Program-made: the position numbers and the translations under genes
Source of the DNA: Paracoccaceae bacterium
GTDB lineage: Bacteria; Pseudomonadota; Alphaproteobacteria; Rhodobacterales; Rhodobacteraceae
Length of the DNA stretch: 64,000 bases
Direction: 5' to 3'
Assembly (NCBI GenBank): GCA_003605175.1
Contig: QWDA01000010.1
Span: forward strand, 62,001-126,000
Shown: positions 46,133 to 58,373 of the stretch, in pieces
How the letters are laid out: every line of letters begins with the position of its first letter
Numbering within the stretch: position 1 is the first letter of the stretch
Notes under the pieces: generated by a model
Seen by the model: only the letters and a program-made list of their open reading frames with translations
Database searches by the model: none
What the model was told of the DNA's origin: nothing

Positions 46133-47175
46133 ATTTCGCCTCCGACAATACCGGCCCCGTGCATCCGAGGATCATGGAGGCGCTGGCCCGCGCGAACGAG
46201 GGCTACGCGATGCCCTATGGCGATGACGCGCTGATGGGCCAGGTGCGCGCCCGGATCCGCGAGATCTTCGAGGCGCCCGAGGCCGAGGTTCACCTGGTGG
46301 CGACCGGCACCGCCGCGAACAGCCTGGCGCTGGCCACTATGGCGCAGCCCTGGGAGGCGATCTACTGCTCCCGCCTCGCCCATATCCACGTGGACGAATG
46401 CGGCGCGCCGGAGTTCTTCACGGGCGGCGCCAAGGTCGTTCTGGTCGACGAGGAGGACGCCCGGATCTCGCCCGAGGCGCTCGCGGCGGCGATCACCGAG
46501 GGGCTCGAGCGCGGGCTGCACTATGTCCAGGCCGGCGCGGTCTCGCTGACCCAGGTGACCGAGCGCGGCACGGTCTACGACTGCGCTTCGCTCGCCGATC
46601 TCGCCCGGGTCGCGAAGGCGCATGGGCTGCCGGTCCACATGGACGGCGCCCGGTTTGCCAATGCGCTGGTGGCGCTGGGCTGCAGCCCGGCCGAGATGAC
46701 CTGGAAGGCCGGGATCGACGCGGTGAGCTTCGGCGGCACCAAGAACGGCTGCATGGGGGTCGAGGCGGTGGTGCTGTTCGACCCGGCGAAGGGCCGCGAA
46801 CTGGAGCTGCGGCGCAAGCGGTCGGGGCATCTCTTCTCCAAGCACCGCTACCTCTCGGCGCAGATGGCGGCATATCTCGAAGGCGAGCACTGGCTCGACA
46901 CCGCGCGGGCGGCGAATGCCGCGGCGGCACGGCTGGCCGAGGGGCTGGCACGCACGCCCGGCGGGCGGCTCCTGCACCCGGTGGAGGCGAACATGCTCTA
47001 TGCCGAACTGCCCCGCGCCGCGCATCGCCGCGCGGTCGGCGCCGGGGCGCAGTATTACCTTTCGATGGAAGAGCTCGCCGGCGGCGCCGAGGAAGACCCG
47101 ATCCCGGTGCGGCTCGTCACCAACTGGGCGACGACCGAGGCGGAAGTGGACCGGTTCCTCGAACTCGTCTCCTGA
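46129..47175 (+). CDS. ltaE: Low-specificity L-threonine aldolase
   Basis: A 348-residue PLP enzyme of fold type I that cleaves L-threonine/allo-threonine to glycine and acetaldehyde. N-terminal FASDNTGPVHPRIMEAL and YGDDALMG, the PLP-ring contact near HIHVDECGA, the Asp in HMDGARFANA and the Schiff-base Lys in SFGGTKNGCMG are all seen. Start 46129 lies on the YcgN stop (ATGA). The stop directly abuts the stop of the convergent gene at 47176, leaving no intergenic space. Confidence 0.92.
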   Translation: MNFASDNTGPVHPRIMEALARANEGYAMPYGDDALMGQVRARIREIFEAPEAEVHLVATGTAANSLALATMAQPWEAIYCSRLAHIHVDECGAPEFFTGGAKVVLVDEEDARISPEALAAAITEGLERGLHYVQAGAVSLTQVTERGTVYDCASLADLARVAKAHGLPVHMDGARFANALVALGCSPAEMTWKAGIDAVSFGGTKNGCMGVEAVVLFDPAKGRELELRRKRSGHLFSKHRYLSAQMAAYLEGEHWLDTARAANAAAARLAEGLARTPGGRLLHPVEANMLYAELPRAAHRRAVGAGAQYYLSMEELAGGAEEDPIPVRLVTNWATTEAEVDRFLELVS

Positions 47176-47775
47176 TCAGAGCTTGCCGGAGAGGTAGAGG
47201 TCGAGATCCTCGATCCGGTCCTGCCCCCAGAACCGCTCGTCTGTGTCGGTGATGAAGAACGGCGCGCCGAAGACACCGCGTTCCACCGCCTCCTCGAGGT
47301 TCCGCACATATTGCTCGGCCCCGGCCAGGAGCCCGCTATCGGCGAGCCCCGGGTCGAACCCGGCGCCTTCAAGACAGTTCCGGATCACCGCGTCCTCGGC
47401 GATGTCCTTTTCCTCGGCCCAGCAGGCCCGGCCGAGCGCGAAACGCAGTGCCCCCAGATCGCCGCCGCCCGCCTGCTGCGCGGCGATGAAGGCATAGGAG
47501 GAGGGGGCCGGGTTGGTGGGGAAATGCGCGGGCTTCGGATTGATCGGCAGCCCGGCCTTCGCCGCCTGCCGCCGGAGCTCCTGCAGGCGGTAGGCCTGCC
47601 GGCTCGGGTGCCGGTCTCCGGGGGCCGTTCCGCCCGTCCGCCCGAGAAGCCCGCCCAGATCGAGGGGCTTGTAGGTCACGCTGGCGCCATGCCGTGCCGC
47701 GACCTCTTCCGCTCTCGTCCCGCCGAGATAGGTGAATGGCGAGATTGTCGTGAAATAGTAGTCGATATGCGGCAT
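47176..47775 (-). CDS. 2-hydroxychromene-2-carboxylate isomerase / DsbA-like protein
   Basis: A 199-residue thioredoxin-fold protein of the HCCA isomerase (kappa glutathione transferase-like) family: YYFTTISPFTYLGGTRAEEVAARHG at the N-terminus, with Ser-Pro in place of the redox CxxC, a helical insertion, and GVFGAPFFITDTDERFWGQDRIEDL at the C-terminus (cis-Pro region). Members isomerise ring-cleavage products of naphthalene degradation or act as glutathione transferases; the true substrate here is unknown. It converges head-on with ltaE and is divergent from prs. Confidence 0.9.
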   Translation of the reverse strand: MPHIDYYFTTISPFTYLGGTRAEEVAARHGASVTYKPLDLGGLLGRTGGTAPGDRHPSRQAYRLQELRRQAAKAGLPINPKPAHFPTNPAPSSYAFIAAQQAGGGDLGALRFALGRACWAEEKDIAEDAVIRNCLEGAGFDPGLADSGLLAGAEQYVRNLEEAVERGVFGAPFFITDTDERFWGQDRIEDLDLYLSGKL

Positions 47776-47882
47776 TTTTTGCCCCCCTGCCCTTGCGATG
47801 TTTGCGCGACCCTAGGCGCGTGCTAAGCGGTGCCAAAGTCACGAATCCGTCATGAAGACGGCCAAGCGAGGGACCGCTGCCG

Positions 47883-48899
47883 ATGGCCCACCATATCGAA
47901 CCGAAGCTGATTTCGGGCAATTCCAACGCGCCACTGGCCCAGGCTATCGCCCGCCGGATGTCGATGCACCGGGGCGTCGCCGTCGGCCTGGTAGAGGCGC
48001 GGGTCGAGCGGTTCAACGACGCCGAGATCTTCGTCGAGGTCTATGACAATGTCCGCGGCGAGGACATGTTCATCATCCAGTCGACCTCGAACCCGGCGAA
48101 CGACAACCTGATGGAACTGCTGATCATGACCGACGCGCTGCGCCGGTCGTCGGCGGCGCGGATCACCGCGGTTATCCCCTATTTCGGCTATGCAAGGCAG
48201 GACCGCCGCACCAAGGCGCGGACGCCGATCACCGCCAAGATGGTCGCCAACATGATGGTCTCGGCGGGGATCGAGCGGGTGCTGACGATGGACCTGCACG
48301 CCGCGCAGATCCAGGGCTTCTTCGACATCCCGGTGGACAACCTCTATGCCTCGCCGATCTTCGCGCTCGACATCCGCGACCAGTTCAGGGACCCGAGCAA
48401 ACTCACGGTGATCTCGCCCGACGTGGGCGGCGTGGCGCGTGCGCGGGAGCTGGCCCAGCGGATCGGCTGCGCGCTCGCGATCGTCGACAAGCGCCGGGAA
48501 AAGGCGGGCGAAGTGGCCGAGATGACGGTGATCGGCGACGTGAAGGGCCAGACCTGCATCATCGTCGATGACATCGCGGACACGGCGGGCACGCTCTGCA
48601 AGGCGGCGGAAGTCCTGAAGGGCGCCGGCGCCAAGGAGGTGCATGCATATATCTCCCACGGCGTGCTTTCCGGACCGGCCGTGGAGCGCGTCACCAACTC
48701 GGTGATGAAGAGCCTCGTCATCACCGACACCATCGCGCCGACCAAGCCGGTGGCGGAGGCCAAGAACATCCGGATCCTGCCGACCGCGCCGATGTTCGCC
48801 CAGGCGATCCTGAACATCTGGAACGGCACCAGCGTGTCCTCGCTGTTCGATCCCAAGACGCTCGAACCAATTTACGAAGGAATGTATCCACGCGGGTGA
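47883..48899 (+). CDS. prs: Ribose-phosphate pyrophosphokinase
   Basis: A 338-residue enzyme making PRPP from ribose 5-phosphate and ATP for nucleotide, histidine and tryptophan synthesis. Signatures are NSNAPLAQAIARRM region, YFGYARQDRRTKARTPITAK (flexible loop), the PRPP-binding VIVDDIADTAGTLCKAA and VSPDVGGVARARELA. The length matches class I Prs. It is single, with no partner overlapping. Confidence 0.96.
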   Translation: MAHHIEPKLISGNSNAPLAQAIARRMSMHRGVAVGLVEARVERFNDAEIFVEVYDNVRGEDMFIIQSTSNPANDNLMELLIMTDALRRSSAARITAVIPYFGYARQDRRTKARTPITAKMVANMMVSAGIERVLTMDLHAAQIQGFFDIPVDNLYASPIFALDIRDQFRDPSKLTVISPDVGGVARARELAQRIGCALAIVDKRREKAGEVAEMTVIGDVKGQTCIIVDDIADTAGTLCKAAEVLKGAGAKEVHAYISHGVLSGPAVERVTNSVMKSLVITDTIAPTKPVAEAKNIRILPTAPMFAQAILNIWNGTSVSSLFDPKTLEPIYEGMYPRG

Positions 48900-49067
48900 C
48901 CGCAGCGCGGTACATTCGCTGGCGGTTTCCCCCACTCTTTCGCGCTCCGAACCAATGCCGGGAAATCGGCCGGGTTTCGGCCTTCCTGTGTCACGATCGC
49001 CTGAACCATGCCGATAGGACGTCTCGAGGCGGCGGACGGCCTGGCAACGGAGCGAAGGGACCCGGGA

Positions 49068-50486
49068 ATGGCGAAACCACCGAAGAACGGCGGCGGAAGC
49101 GGAGCCGCGACGCCGCCGGCAGGCGCGCTGGTCGGCACCAGCGGCGACGACATCATCGACCCGACCACGTCACCTGTCGCGTCCACAGCGGGCGACGACG
49201 TGATCTGGGCACTCGACGGCAACGACGTGATCGACGGCAGCGACGGCAACGACACGATCGAGGCGGGTGCGGGAGACGACACGGTCTACGGCGGCGACGG
49301 CGATGACATCGTCAATGGCGGCGACGGCAGCGACGTAATCTTCAACGGGGCCGGCAACGATACGATCGACGGCGGCGCCGGCATCGACACGGTAGTCTAC
49401 GACGGGGTCGAGGGCGTCGATTACGACGTGGTGGTGCACACCACGACTGTCGGCAAGGGCAAGAACGCCCGCGATGTCGTCTCGGGCTACACGGTGACGG
49501 CGCTCGACGGGTCCGGCGACGTGGACGAGATCACCAATGTCGAAGAGCTGATCTTCGTACAGTATCCGACGCCCGGCACGATCATCACCCAAGGCGATTT
49601 CGAAACGGTGCAGTTCGACGGCTCCGCGACGATCGACGTGCTCGCCAACGACTATCTCGAAGGAGGCAATCCCGGCGAGGGCCTGACGATCACGGCGATC
49701 CTCGACGTGCAGATCGACCTCGACGGCGACGGCGTGAACGACCTCGACCTGATCCCCGATACCGCGGAAACGGACATCTCCTACTTTACCGGCGGCGGCC
49801 TCCTGAACGACGGCTCGATCCTGACGCTCAACGCCGACGGAACGCTGACCTGGGATCCGAACGGGCAGTACGACACCCAGCCTGGGATCGGCGAAGACCC
49901 GTATGTCGTGCAGTTCTGGTACGAGGGGAACGACGAGGCCGGCGCGGTGGATTACGGCGACGTGACCTTCCAGGTCGCCTACCCGGCACAGGCGGGCGAC
50001 ATCCAGTTCGAGGACATGGTCGGCCTCTACGACGACTTCACCGCCGATCTCTTCGGCTGGTGGATCTATCAGGACGGGCCGAACGGCGAGTACCTCGTCA
50101 GCCAGCTCACCAGCGCGGATCTGGACGGGATGCCGTTCGAGAAGCGCGACGAGGGGGCGATGAGCTTCGACTACGACCTGGACGGCGACGACGAGTTCCG
50201 GATCTGGACCGATGCCGACGGCACGACGCACGAGATGAACATCACGCGCGCCGACCAGACCCTATTCGACCTGGGGGGCCTCACCTTCGGCGGGCTTGAT
50301 GCCGGCGAAGCGGCGACCGTGGCGCTCTGGGACGGCTCCGGGAACTATGCCGAGATCACGGTCACCGAGGCCGATCTGGACGCGAACGGCGTGCTGAGCT
50401 TCACCAACGCGAACGACCTCAGCCAGTTCAGCGTGGTGGCGGGTGCCGGCGACAGCTTCTATGTCGACGACGTCTTCCTGCTGTAA
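49068..50486 (+). CDS. RTX-type calcium-binding repeat protein
   Basis: A 472-residue acidic protein. The first 110 residues carry Gly-Asp repeats of the hemolysin-type (GGxGxDxux) kind: GTSGDDIID, STAGDDVIWALDGNDVIDG, DGNDTIEAGAGDDTVYGG, DGDDIVNGG, DGSDVIFNGAGNDTIDGGAGIDTVVY. The following 360 residues are beta-rich (Ig/cadherin-like DLDANGV) with no clear domain. There is no N-terminal signal, consistent with type I secretion through a C-terminal signal, but no T1SS genes are nearby. Start 49068 is chosen for AAGGGA seven bases upstream; an in-frame ATG at 49008 lacks one. Confidence 0.85.
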   Translation: MAKPPKNGGGSGAATPPAGALVGTSGDDIIDPTTSPVASTAGDDVIWALDGNDVIDGSDGNDTIEAGAGDDTVYGGDGDDIVNGGDGSDVIFNGAGNDTIDGGAGIDTVVYDGVEGVDYDVVVHTTTVGKGKNARDVVSGYTVTALDGSGDVDEITNVEELIFVQYPTPGTIITQGDFETVQFDGSATIDVLANDYLEGGNPGEGLTITAILDVQIDLDGDGVNDLDLIPDTAETDISYFTGGGLLNDGSILTLNADGTLTWDPNGQYDTQPGIGEDPYVVQFWYEGNDEAGAVDYGDVTFQVAYPAQAGDIQFEDMVGLYDDFTADLFGWWIYQDGPNGEYLVSQLTSADLDGMPFEKRDEGAMSFDYDLDGDDEFRIWTDADGTTHEMNITRADQTLFDLGGLTFGGLDAGEAATVALWDGSGNYAEITVTEADLDANGVLSFTNANDLSQFSVVAGAGDSFYVDDVFLL

Positions 50487-50580
50487 TCCCTGCGCCACCC
50501 GGGCACTGCCGGGCGGCCGCTTCCCCGATCGGAATGCTCAATGGATCGCTTCCGCCATGGCGTCCGGCGCGCTTTCCCCG

Positions 50581-50778
50581 TCAGAGGAGGCGCATGAAAT
50601 GGACTGCCTCCAGCAGCAGGCGGCCATAGTCCGGCGCAACATGGCCGACCAGGTTGATCGCGATCACCAGCATCATCGCCAGGTCGATGGCGAGTGCCAT
50701 GAGATAGGCGACGGGTGCGCCCTGATAGTCTCCGAACAGGAAATCATGGGCGCGTCTGCGCCAGTCGGTCGGTTCCAT
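50581..50778 (-). CDS. Small membrane protein (65 aa)
   Basis: A 65-residue protein with one clear membrane span (VAYLMALAIDLAMMLVIAINLVG) between a basic N-terminus (EPTDWRRRAHDFLFGDY) and a short C-terminal helix. Start 50778 puts a purine-rich region upstream; an in-frame extension of 32 residues is less likely. It lies beyond the atp terminator, so it is transcribed separately. No family is recognised. Confidence 0.55.
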   Translation of the reverse strand: MEPTDWRRRAHDFLFGDYQGAPVAYLMALAIDLAMMLVIAINLVGHVAPDYGRLLLEAVHFMRLL

Positions 50779-50866
50779 CCCAAGCCCCCACTTGTTGGAT
50801 GGGGATATCCTATGCGGGGTCGACCGAAATGTCAGGAGCTGCGGAACAACAATGCGTCCCGCCCCC

Positions 50867-50897
50867 GAAAACAAAAGGCGGCCCGGGAGGCCGCCTT
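50867..50897 (-). terminator. Rho-independent terminator of the atp operon
   Basis: On the minus strand AAGGCGGCC, a five-base loop, GGCCGCCTT (perfect 9-bp stem), followed by TTTTGTTTTC. It lies 29 bp after the atpC stop. The U-run continues to 50867. Confidence 0.9.
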
Positions 50898-50925
50898 GCA
50901 GGAGGTTTGCGCGGGGACGCGCCCG

Positions 50926-51324
50926 TCAGACCATGTCTTCCAAAAGCTGGACGATATCGGCGACGATGAGCTCCGCCATGTCCCTGTGCTCGGCTTCGGC
51001 ATTCGCCGCCTTGGCGCGGGCATCTTCGAGGATCGCCTCGATATCCGCACGGTTCTCGGCAGTCGCCGAATAGGCGGCTTCGGCGAGGACGGTGGTGGTT
51101 GAGGCGTTGATCTCGGCGAAGCCGCCGACGACGGCGAAACGCTGGATCGCGCCGCCCGACATCTCCGCGCTCAGAACGCCCGGACGGAGTGTCGTGATCA
51201 GCGGCGCGTGACCTGGCATCGCCGTCAATTGTCCTGCAAAACCCGGCAGTTGCACCGACGTCGCTTCACCCGAGGCGAGGCGTCGCTCGGGGCTCACGAG
51301 GTCGAATTGCATGGTCTCGGCCAT
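50926..51324 (-). CDS. atpC: F1 ATP synthase epsilon subunit
   Basis: A 132-residue subunit of the central stalk. The N-terminal beta-sandwich is visible (FDLVSPERRLASGEATSVQLPG, TAMPGHAPLITTLRPGVL, FAVVGGFAEI) and the C-terminal helical part is shortened, as in other alphaproteobacteria. It lies 110 bp after atpD, a gap that contains the third GTGTAC array. Confidence 0.94.
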   Translation of the reverse strand: MAETMQFDLVSPERRLASGEATSVQLPGFAGQLTAMPGHAPLITTLRPGVLSAEMSGGAIQRFAVVGGFAEINASTTTVLAEAAYSATAENRADIEAILEDARAKAANAEAEHRDMAELIVADIVQLLEDMV

Positions 51325-51358
51325 TCTCTTTCTCCTGCGGTTCCCGGCCGAAACGACC

Positions 51359-51408
51359 GGTCACAACCCGTACACAACCTGTACACAACCCGTACACAGC
51401 CCGCGCAC
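51359..51408 (-). repeat. 11-bp phased GTGTAC array 3, inside the atp operon
   Basis: Read on the minus strand, GTGTAC occurs at 51397, 51386 and 51375 (11-base period), flanked by degenerate units GTGCGC (51408) and GTGACC (51364). Spacer bases GGGTT/AGGTT and the three-plus-degenerate design match arrays 1 and 2. It lies between atpD and atpC and is oriented with transcription. Confidence 0.9.
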
Positions 51409-51434
51409 CGGCGGGCCGTGCAGGATGGTCAGGC

Positions 51435-52862
<1,428 letters not shown>

Positions 52863-52881
52863 CTATGGTCTCCCGGGTAAC

Positions 52882-53751
52882 TCAGAGCGCCTCGGCGCCC
52901 GAAATGATTTCGATCAGCTCGTTGGTGATGACGGCCTGGCGCGAGCGGTTGAACTCGATGGTGAGCCTGTCGATCATGTCGCCCGCGTTGCGCGTGGCGT
53001 TGTCCATGGCCGACATCCGCGCGCCCTGTTCCGAGGCGCCGTTTTCCAACAATGCCGTGAAGATCTGCGTCGCGACCCCGCGCGGCAGGAGGTCCTTCAG
53101 GATCTCCTCCTCGTCGGGCTCGTAGTCGTAGACGGTGCCGTCATCGGCCCCCTGGCTTTCGTCGAAGCTCGCCGGGACCACCTGGAGCGCGGTCGGCACC
53201 TGGCTGATGACGCTCTCGAAGCGGGCGTAGAAGATCGTCGCCACGTCGAACTCGTCGGCATCGAAGCGGCCGAGCACGTCCCTGGCGATATCGGCGGCGT
53301 TCTGGTAGCCGACGCGCTTCACGTCGCTCAGGTCGACATGGGCGGTCAGGAGAGCGCTGTAGTCGCGGCGGAGCTGCTCGCGGCCCTTCTTGCCGACGGT
53401 CAGGATCTTGACCGTCTTGCCCTGGCCGCGGAGCTTCTCGATATGGGTCTTGGCGAGCTTCACGATCGACGAGTTGAAGCCGCCGCAGAGCCCGCGCTCG
53501 GCGGTCATCACGACAAGGAGATGCACGTCGTCCTTGCCGGTCCCGGCAAGGAGCTTGGGCGCGTTCTCGCCCGCCGAGGCGGCGAGCCCCGCCATCACCG
53601 CGTTGAAGCGGTCGGCATAGGGCCGCGCGGCCTCCGCCGCATCCTGCGCGCGGCGCAGCTTGGCGGCGGCGACCATCTGCATGGCCTTGGTGATCTTCCG
53701 GGTCGACTTGACCGAGTTGATCCTGTTTCTCAGGTCCTTGAGACTTGGCAT
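52882..53751 (-). CDS. atpG: F1 ATP synthase gamma subunit
   Basis: A 289-residue rotor shaft. N-terminal [26 protein letters not shown] forms the coiled-coil helix; the [12 protein letters not shown]ossmann-type element and the C-terminal [32 protein letters not shown] complete the family pattern. It lies 21 bp after atpA. Confidence 0.97.
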   Translation of the reverse strand: MPSLKDLRNRINSVKSTRKITKAMQMVAAAKLRRAQDAAEAARPYADRFNAVMAGLAASAGENAPKLLAGTGKDDVHLLVVMTAERGLCGGFNSSIVKLAKTHIEKLRGQGKTVKILTVGKKGREQLRRDYSALLTAHVDLSDVKRVGYQNAADIARDVLGRFDADEFDVATIFYARFESVISQVPTALQVVPASFDESQGADDGTVYDYEPDEEEILKDLLPRGVATQIFTALLENGASEQGARMSAMDNATRNAGDMIDRLTIEFNRSRQAVITNELIEIISGAEAL

Positions 53752-53772
53752 CTCACCGTCCCCCTACGGTTC

Positions 53773-55310
<1,538 letters not shown>

Positions 55311-55311
<1 letters not shown>

Positions 55312-55877
55312 TATCCGACCTCTTTCATGGTGTTCTGGAGTGCGGCGAGCTTGGAGCGGATCGAAGTGTCGATCATCCGGGAGCCGACCTTGACGACAAG
55401 ACCGCCGATGAGGCTTTCATCGACGGCCATATTGATCTTCACATCGCTGCCGACGCGCGCCTTCAGCGTCTCGGCGAGCTTTGCCTGCTGGGCGGCGGTG
55501 AGCGCCTGGGCGGCAGTGACCTCGGCGGTCACCTCACCCTTCTCCTCGGCGATCAGCCGCGTCAGCTCGCGGACGAGCTGCGGCAGCACGAAGAGGCGGC
55601 GCTTCGACGCCATCAGCGCGAGCGTGTTTTGGAACGTGGGCGAGAGGCCCAGCTTCTCGGCCACTGCGGCGACCGCGCGGCCCTGCACCTCGCGGCTGTA
55701 GACCGGCGAGGCGATCACGGCACGGAATTCCTCGCTCGACGAGATCGCCGCGCCCAGGGTTTCGGTGTCGGCGCCGAGCGCCTCGAGGCCGCCCGCCTCC
55801 TTCGCCAGTTCAAAGACGGCGGTCGCGTAACGGGACGCGATACCTGTCGAGATCGAAGCAGATTCGGACACGTCCAC
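55311..55877 (-). CDS. atpH: F1 ATP synthase delta subunit
   Basis: A 188-residue peripheral-stalk subunit. [21 protein letters not shown] at the N-terminus and the C-terminal [28 protein letters not shown] match the family. The start is GTG at 55877; a second in-frame GTG lies two codons later. It is the first gene of the operon; F0 genes are elsewhere, as usual in this group. Confidence 0.95.
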
Positions 55878-56181
55878 CCTTCCGTTCTTATTCGCCCGTT
55901 GGTCGATCGCGCGTCCGCGCTTCCGGGCGTGTTGCCGTGGGGCGCTCCCTCAAGCACCCTCAAAATCGCCGTGGATGTAGCAGAGCCGTCACGGCCCCGC
56001 AACCGCCTACGTGGTATGGCCGCGAAACGAGAAACTCATAACTTTCAATGATTTACGCGGCATGCGACTGTTTGCGCCAGAAACCGGGCAGGAAAAATGC
56101 ATGCTGGACGGGAGTTTGCACGATTCCGGGCGTTCAGACCGAAATCGGGTTTCCCGACCGAAACACTCCGGTGTGCACCGC
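55878..56181. other. Intergenic stretch upstream of atpH
   Basis: Must hold the atp operon promoter (read on the minus strand). A weak candidate has TTGCGG and TACATC 17 bases apart near 55978-56006, too poor to assert. TTGAGG is repeated ten bases apart at about 55949-55963. At 56145-56157 a 5-bp stem TCGGG/CCCGA with TTT could be a weak terminator for the AraC-type gene. No gene is seen. Confidence 0.4.
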
Positions 56182-57189
56182 TCAAGCGTCGCCCCGGGAC
56201 TTGCCACGCAGAAATGCCGAGGGCGACTGCCCCGTCACCCGCGCGAACTCCCGGTTGAAGTTGGATTTCGTGTTGAATCCGCTGGCGAGCATGGCCTCGG
56301 TCACGGTCTCGCCACCTTCGAGGAGCGCGCAGGCCTCGCGCACGCGAAACCCGTTTACATAGCGCGAGACGTTCTCGCCCTGGATCCGGTTGATCGCGCC
56401 CGAGAGATGCTTGATCGGCACATGTAGCCGCCGGGCGAGACGGGCAAGCGTCAGATCGGGATCGAGATGGGGCCGGTCCGCCTTCATCAGCGCGTCGAGA
56501 CGCGCGATCAGTGCCGCATCCTCTTCCGAGGGGCGGGATGTCGACCGCGCGGGTTCGCCCGATTGCTCCTCGGCCGCGCCCTCCGCATCGCGCGCGAGCG
56601 ACAGGAGGCCGATGCCGAGAAGCGTGAACGAGGTGAAGACGCTGATGATGTACGGCCGCCAGCCGGCATGGCCGAGCCCAAGCGCAACGGCGATCAGGAG
56701 ATCCGACAGGGCCGACAGGATCAGGAGGAGGCCGACGGCTTGCCAAATCCGGGCCGGTAGCGGGCCGGACCCGAGCCGGGCGAGCGGCAACGCGTCTTCC
56801 GCCCGCAGGCGAACCAGGATCGCCGCCCCATAGCCGGCAAAGAGCGTGGGCAGCACGATGTCGAGCGTGACCGGAGCGAAGACCGTGCAGAAGAGGTTGA
56901 AGGCGGGGCCGAGCAGATGGAGCCAGTCGCGCTTGCGGTCGAGCGGGCGCTGGGTGGCGGATTGGAACGTCAGCCAGGCCAGAGGCGGCATCGCAACGGC
57001 GGTGGCGAGCTGGGCGGGCCACATCCAGCTCAGCCCGTAGTGCTGCGTCAGCGAGATCACGAACCCTTGGAGCGCACAGGTCGCCAGCAGCACCGGAAAC
57101 AGGATCGAGCGGTCGCCGGCCAGCGCGTGGCGCAGGGCCAGAAAACCCAGGATCAGGGCGATCACAAGCGGAATCGGGAGCGTCAGCAT
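56182..57189 (-). CDS. Membrane-bound AraC-family regulator
   Basis: A 335-residue regulator with an N-terminal membrane domain of six or seven spans (residues 1-200; PIPLVIALILGFLALRHALAG, LLATCALQGFVISLTQHYGLSWMW and others) and a C-terminal AraC HTH domain (about 235-330): LTLARLARRLHVPIKHLSGAINRI and VTEAMLASGFNTKSNFNREFARVTGQSPSAFL. The 7-TM-AraC arrangement implies a signal sensed in the membrane and DNA bound at the membrane face. It is divergent from the secreted hydrolase across 113 bp, the probable control region. Confidence 0.92.
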   Translation of the reverse strand: MLTLPIPLVIALILGFLALRHALAGDRSILFPVLLATCALQGFVISLTQHYGLSWMWPAQLATAVAMPPLAWLTFQSATQRPLDRKRDWLHLLGPAFNLFCTVFAPVTLDIVLPTLFAGYGAAILVRLRAEDALPLARLGSGPLPARIWQAVGLLLILSALSDLLIAVALGLGHAGWRPYIISVFTSFTLLGIGLLSLARDAEGAAEEQSGEPARSTSRPSEEDAALIARLDALMKADRPHLDPDLTLARLARRLHVPIKHLSGAINRIQGENVSRYVNGFRVREACALLEGGETVTEAMLASGFNTKSNFNREFARVTGQSPSAFLRGKSRGDA

Positions 57190-57302
57190 GGGGGCCGCTT
57201 AGACCAAGATCCGGTTCTGCACGACCTGAAACCGGTTCGAGGACGCGGGACGGGGCCGCCCCATGCGAGGCGGGGCCATCATCCGAACCAAGGAGAAACG
57301 AG

Positions 57303-58322
57303 ATGAAATCCCTGCTTGCCACCTCTGCCCTTGTCCTGACGATCGCCGGCCCGGCGCTGGCCGATCCGAGCGTCGGCTTCGACCGGTTCGATTTCCGGGC
57401 CGATCATCGCTCGGGCGCGATCGCCGCGGGCATCTGGTACCCGGTCGGCCGGGCGACCTATGCGGCCACGGTCGGCGACAGCCTGGTGTTCGAACCGGTC
57501 GAAGCCTATATCGGCGCAGCCTTGCCCGAGGGCGAACTGCCGCTGATCGTGGTGTCGCACGGCTCGGGCAGCAGCATCGACGGCACCGCCTGGCTCGCCG
57601 CGGGTCTGGCCGGGCGCGGCGCAATGGTTCTTGTCCTGAACCACCCGGGCACAACGTCGGGCGACAGCTCTCCGCGCCGCACCGTGCGCCTGTCGGAGCG
57701 GGCGGCGGATCTGAGCGCCGCGCTCGACCATGTGCTGGCCGACCCGCAGCTCGCCGCGCATGTCGACCGGGACCGGATTGCCGCCCTCGGTTTTTCGCTC
57801 GGGGGATCCACGGTGCTGGGTATCGGCGGCCTGCGCCTCGATTCCGGGGTCTATCGCGACTTTTGCCACACCCATGGCGAGGCGGCGCAGGACTGTCTGT
57901 TCCTGATCCGCGGCGGGGTCGATTTCGAGCATCTGCCGCCCGAGTTCTCGGCCGACATGGCCGATACCCGTTTCACTTCCATTGTGGCGGTCGATCCCGG
58001 CTTTACCTATGCGGCAGCGCCCGAGAGCGCGGCGGCGATCGCGGCTCCGGTGCAGATAGTCTCGCTGGGCGACAGCTTTCCCTGGTTCACCACGGATGTG
58101 CGCGCGGAGGGCAGCGGGCTGATCGACATGCTGCTGAATGCGGAGCACGACGTCATCCCCAATGCGCACCATTTCTCGTTCCTGCCGGTCTGCAGGGACA
58201 ATGCCTCGCAGCTTCTGATCGAGGAGGGCGAGGATCCGATCTGCGACGATCCGGAAGGGTGGGATCGTGCCACCGCCCACGACGCCTCCATCGAGGCGAT
58301 CGCGCGGTTCCTGAAGCTGTAG
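57303..58322 (+). CDS. Secreted alpha/beta serine hydrolase (dienelactone-hydrolase-like)
   Basis: A 339-residue exported hydrolase with a signal peptide (SLLATSALVLTIAGPALA, cut after residue 20). The nucleophile is Ser165 in GFSLGGST, the oxyanion region SHGSGSSID near 85-93, Asp in VDPGF or SLGD, and His in PNAHHFSFL (289/290). Cys188, Cys198 and later Cys residues suggest disulfides. Related enzymes are annotated as dienelactone hydrolases, lipases or platelet-activating-factor acetylhydrolases; the substrate is unknown. It is divergent from the membrane AraC regulator, which is probably its regulator. Confidence 0.88.
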   Translation: MKSLLATSALVLTIAGPALADPSVGFDRFDFRADHRSGAIAAGIWYPVGRATYAATVGDSLVFEPVEAYIGAALPEGELPLIVVSHGSGSSIDGTAWLAAGLAGRGAMVLVLNHPGTTSGDSSPRRTVRLSERAADLSAALDHVLADPQLAAHVDRDRIAALGFSLGGSTVLGIGGLRLDSGVYRDFCHTHGEAAQDCLFLIRGGVDFEHLPPEFSADMADTRFTSIVAVDPGFTYAAAPESAAAIAAPVQIVSLGDSFPWFTTDVRAEGSGLIDMLLNAEHDVIPNAHHFSFLPVCRDNASQLLIEEGEDPICDDPEGWDRATAHDASIEAIARFLKL

Positions 58323-58373
58323 CGGCGCCCGATCCGGTTGCGCCCTTCCGTGGCAAACCTGCGGAAGGGCGGA

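Noticed and set aside
46398..47252. 284-codon frame overlapping the threonine aldolase gene
   Set aside because: Gly/Arg/Ala-rich shadow of ltaE in another frame; no family and no ribosome-binding site.
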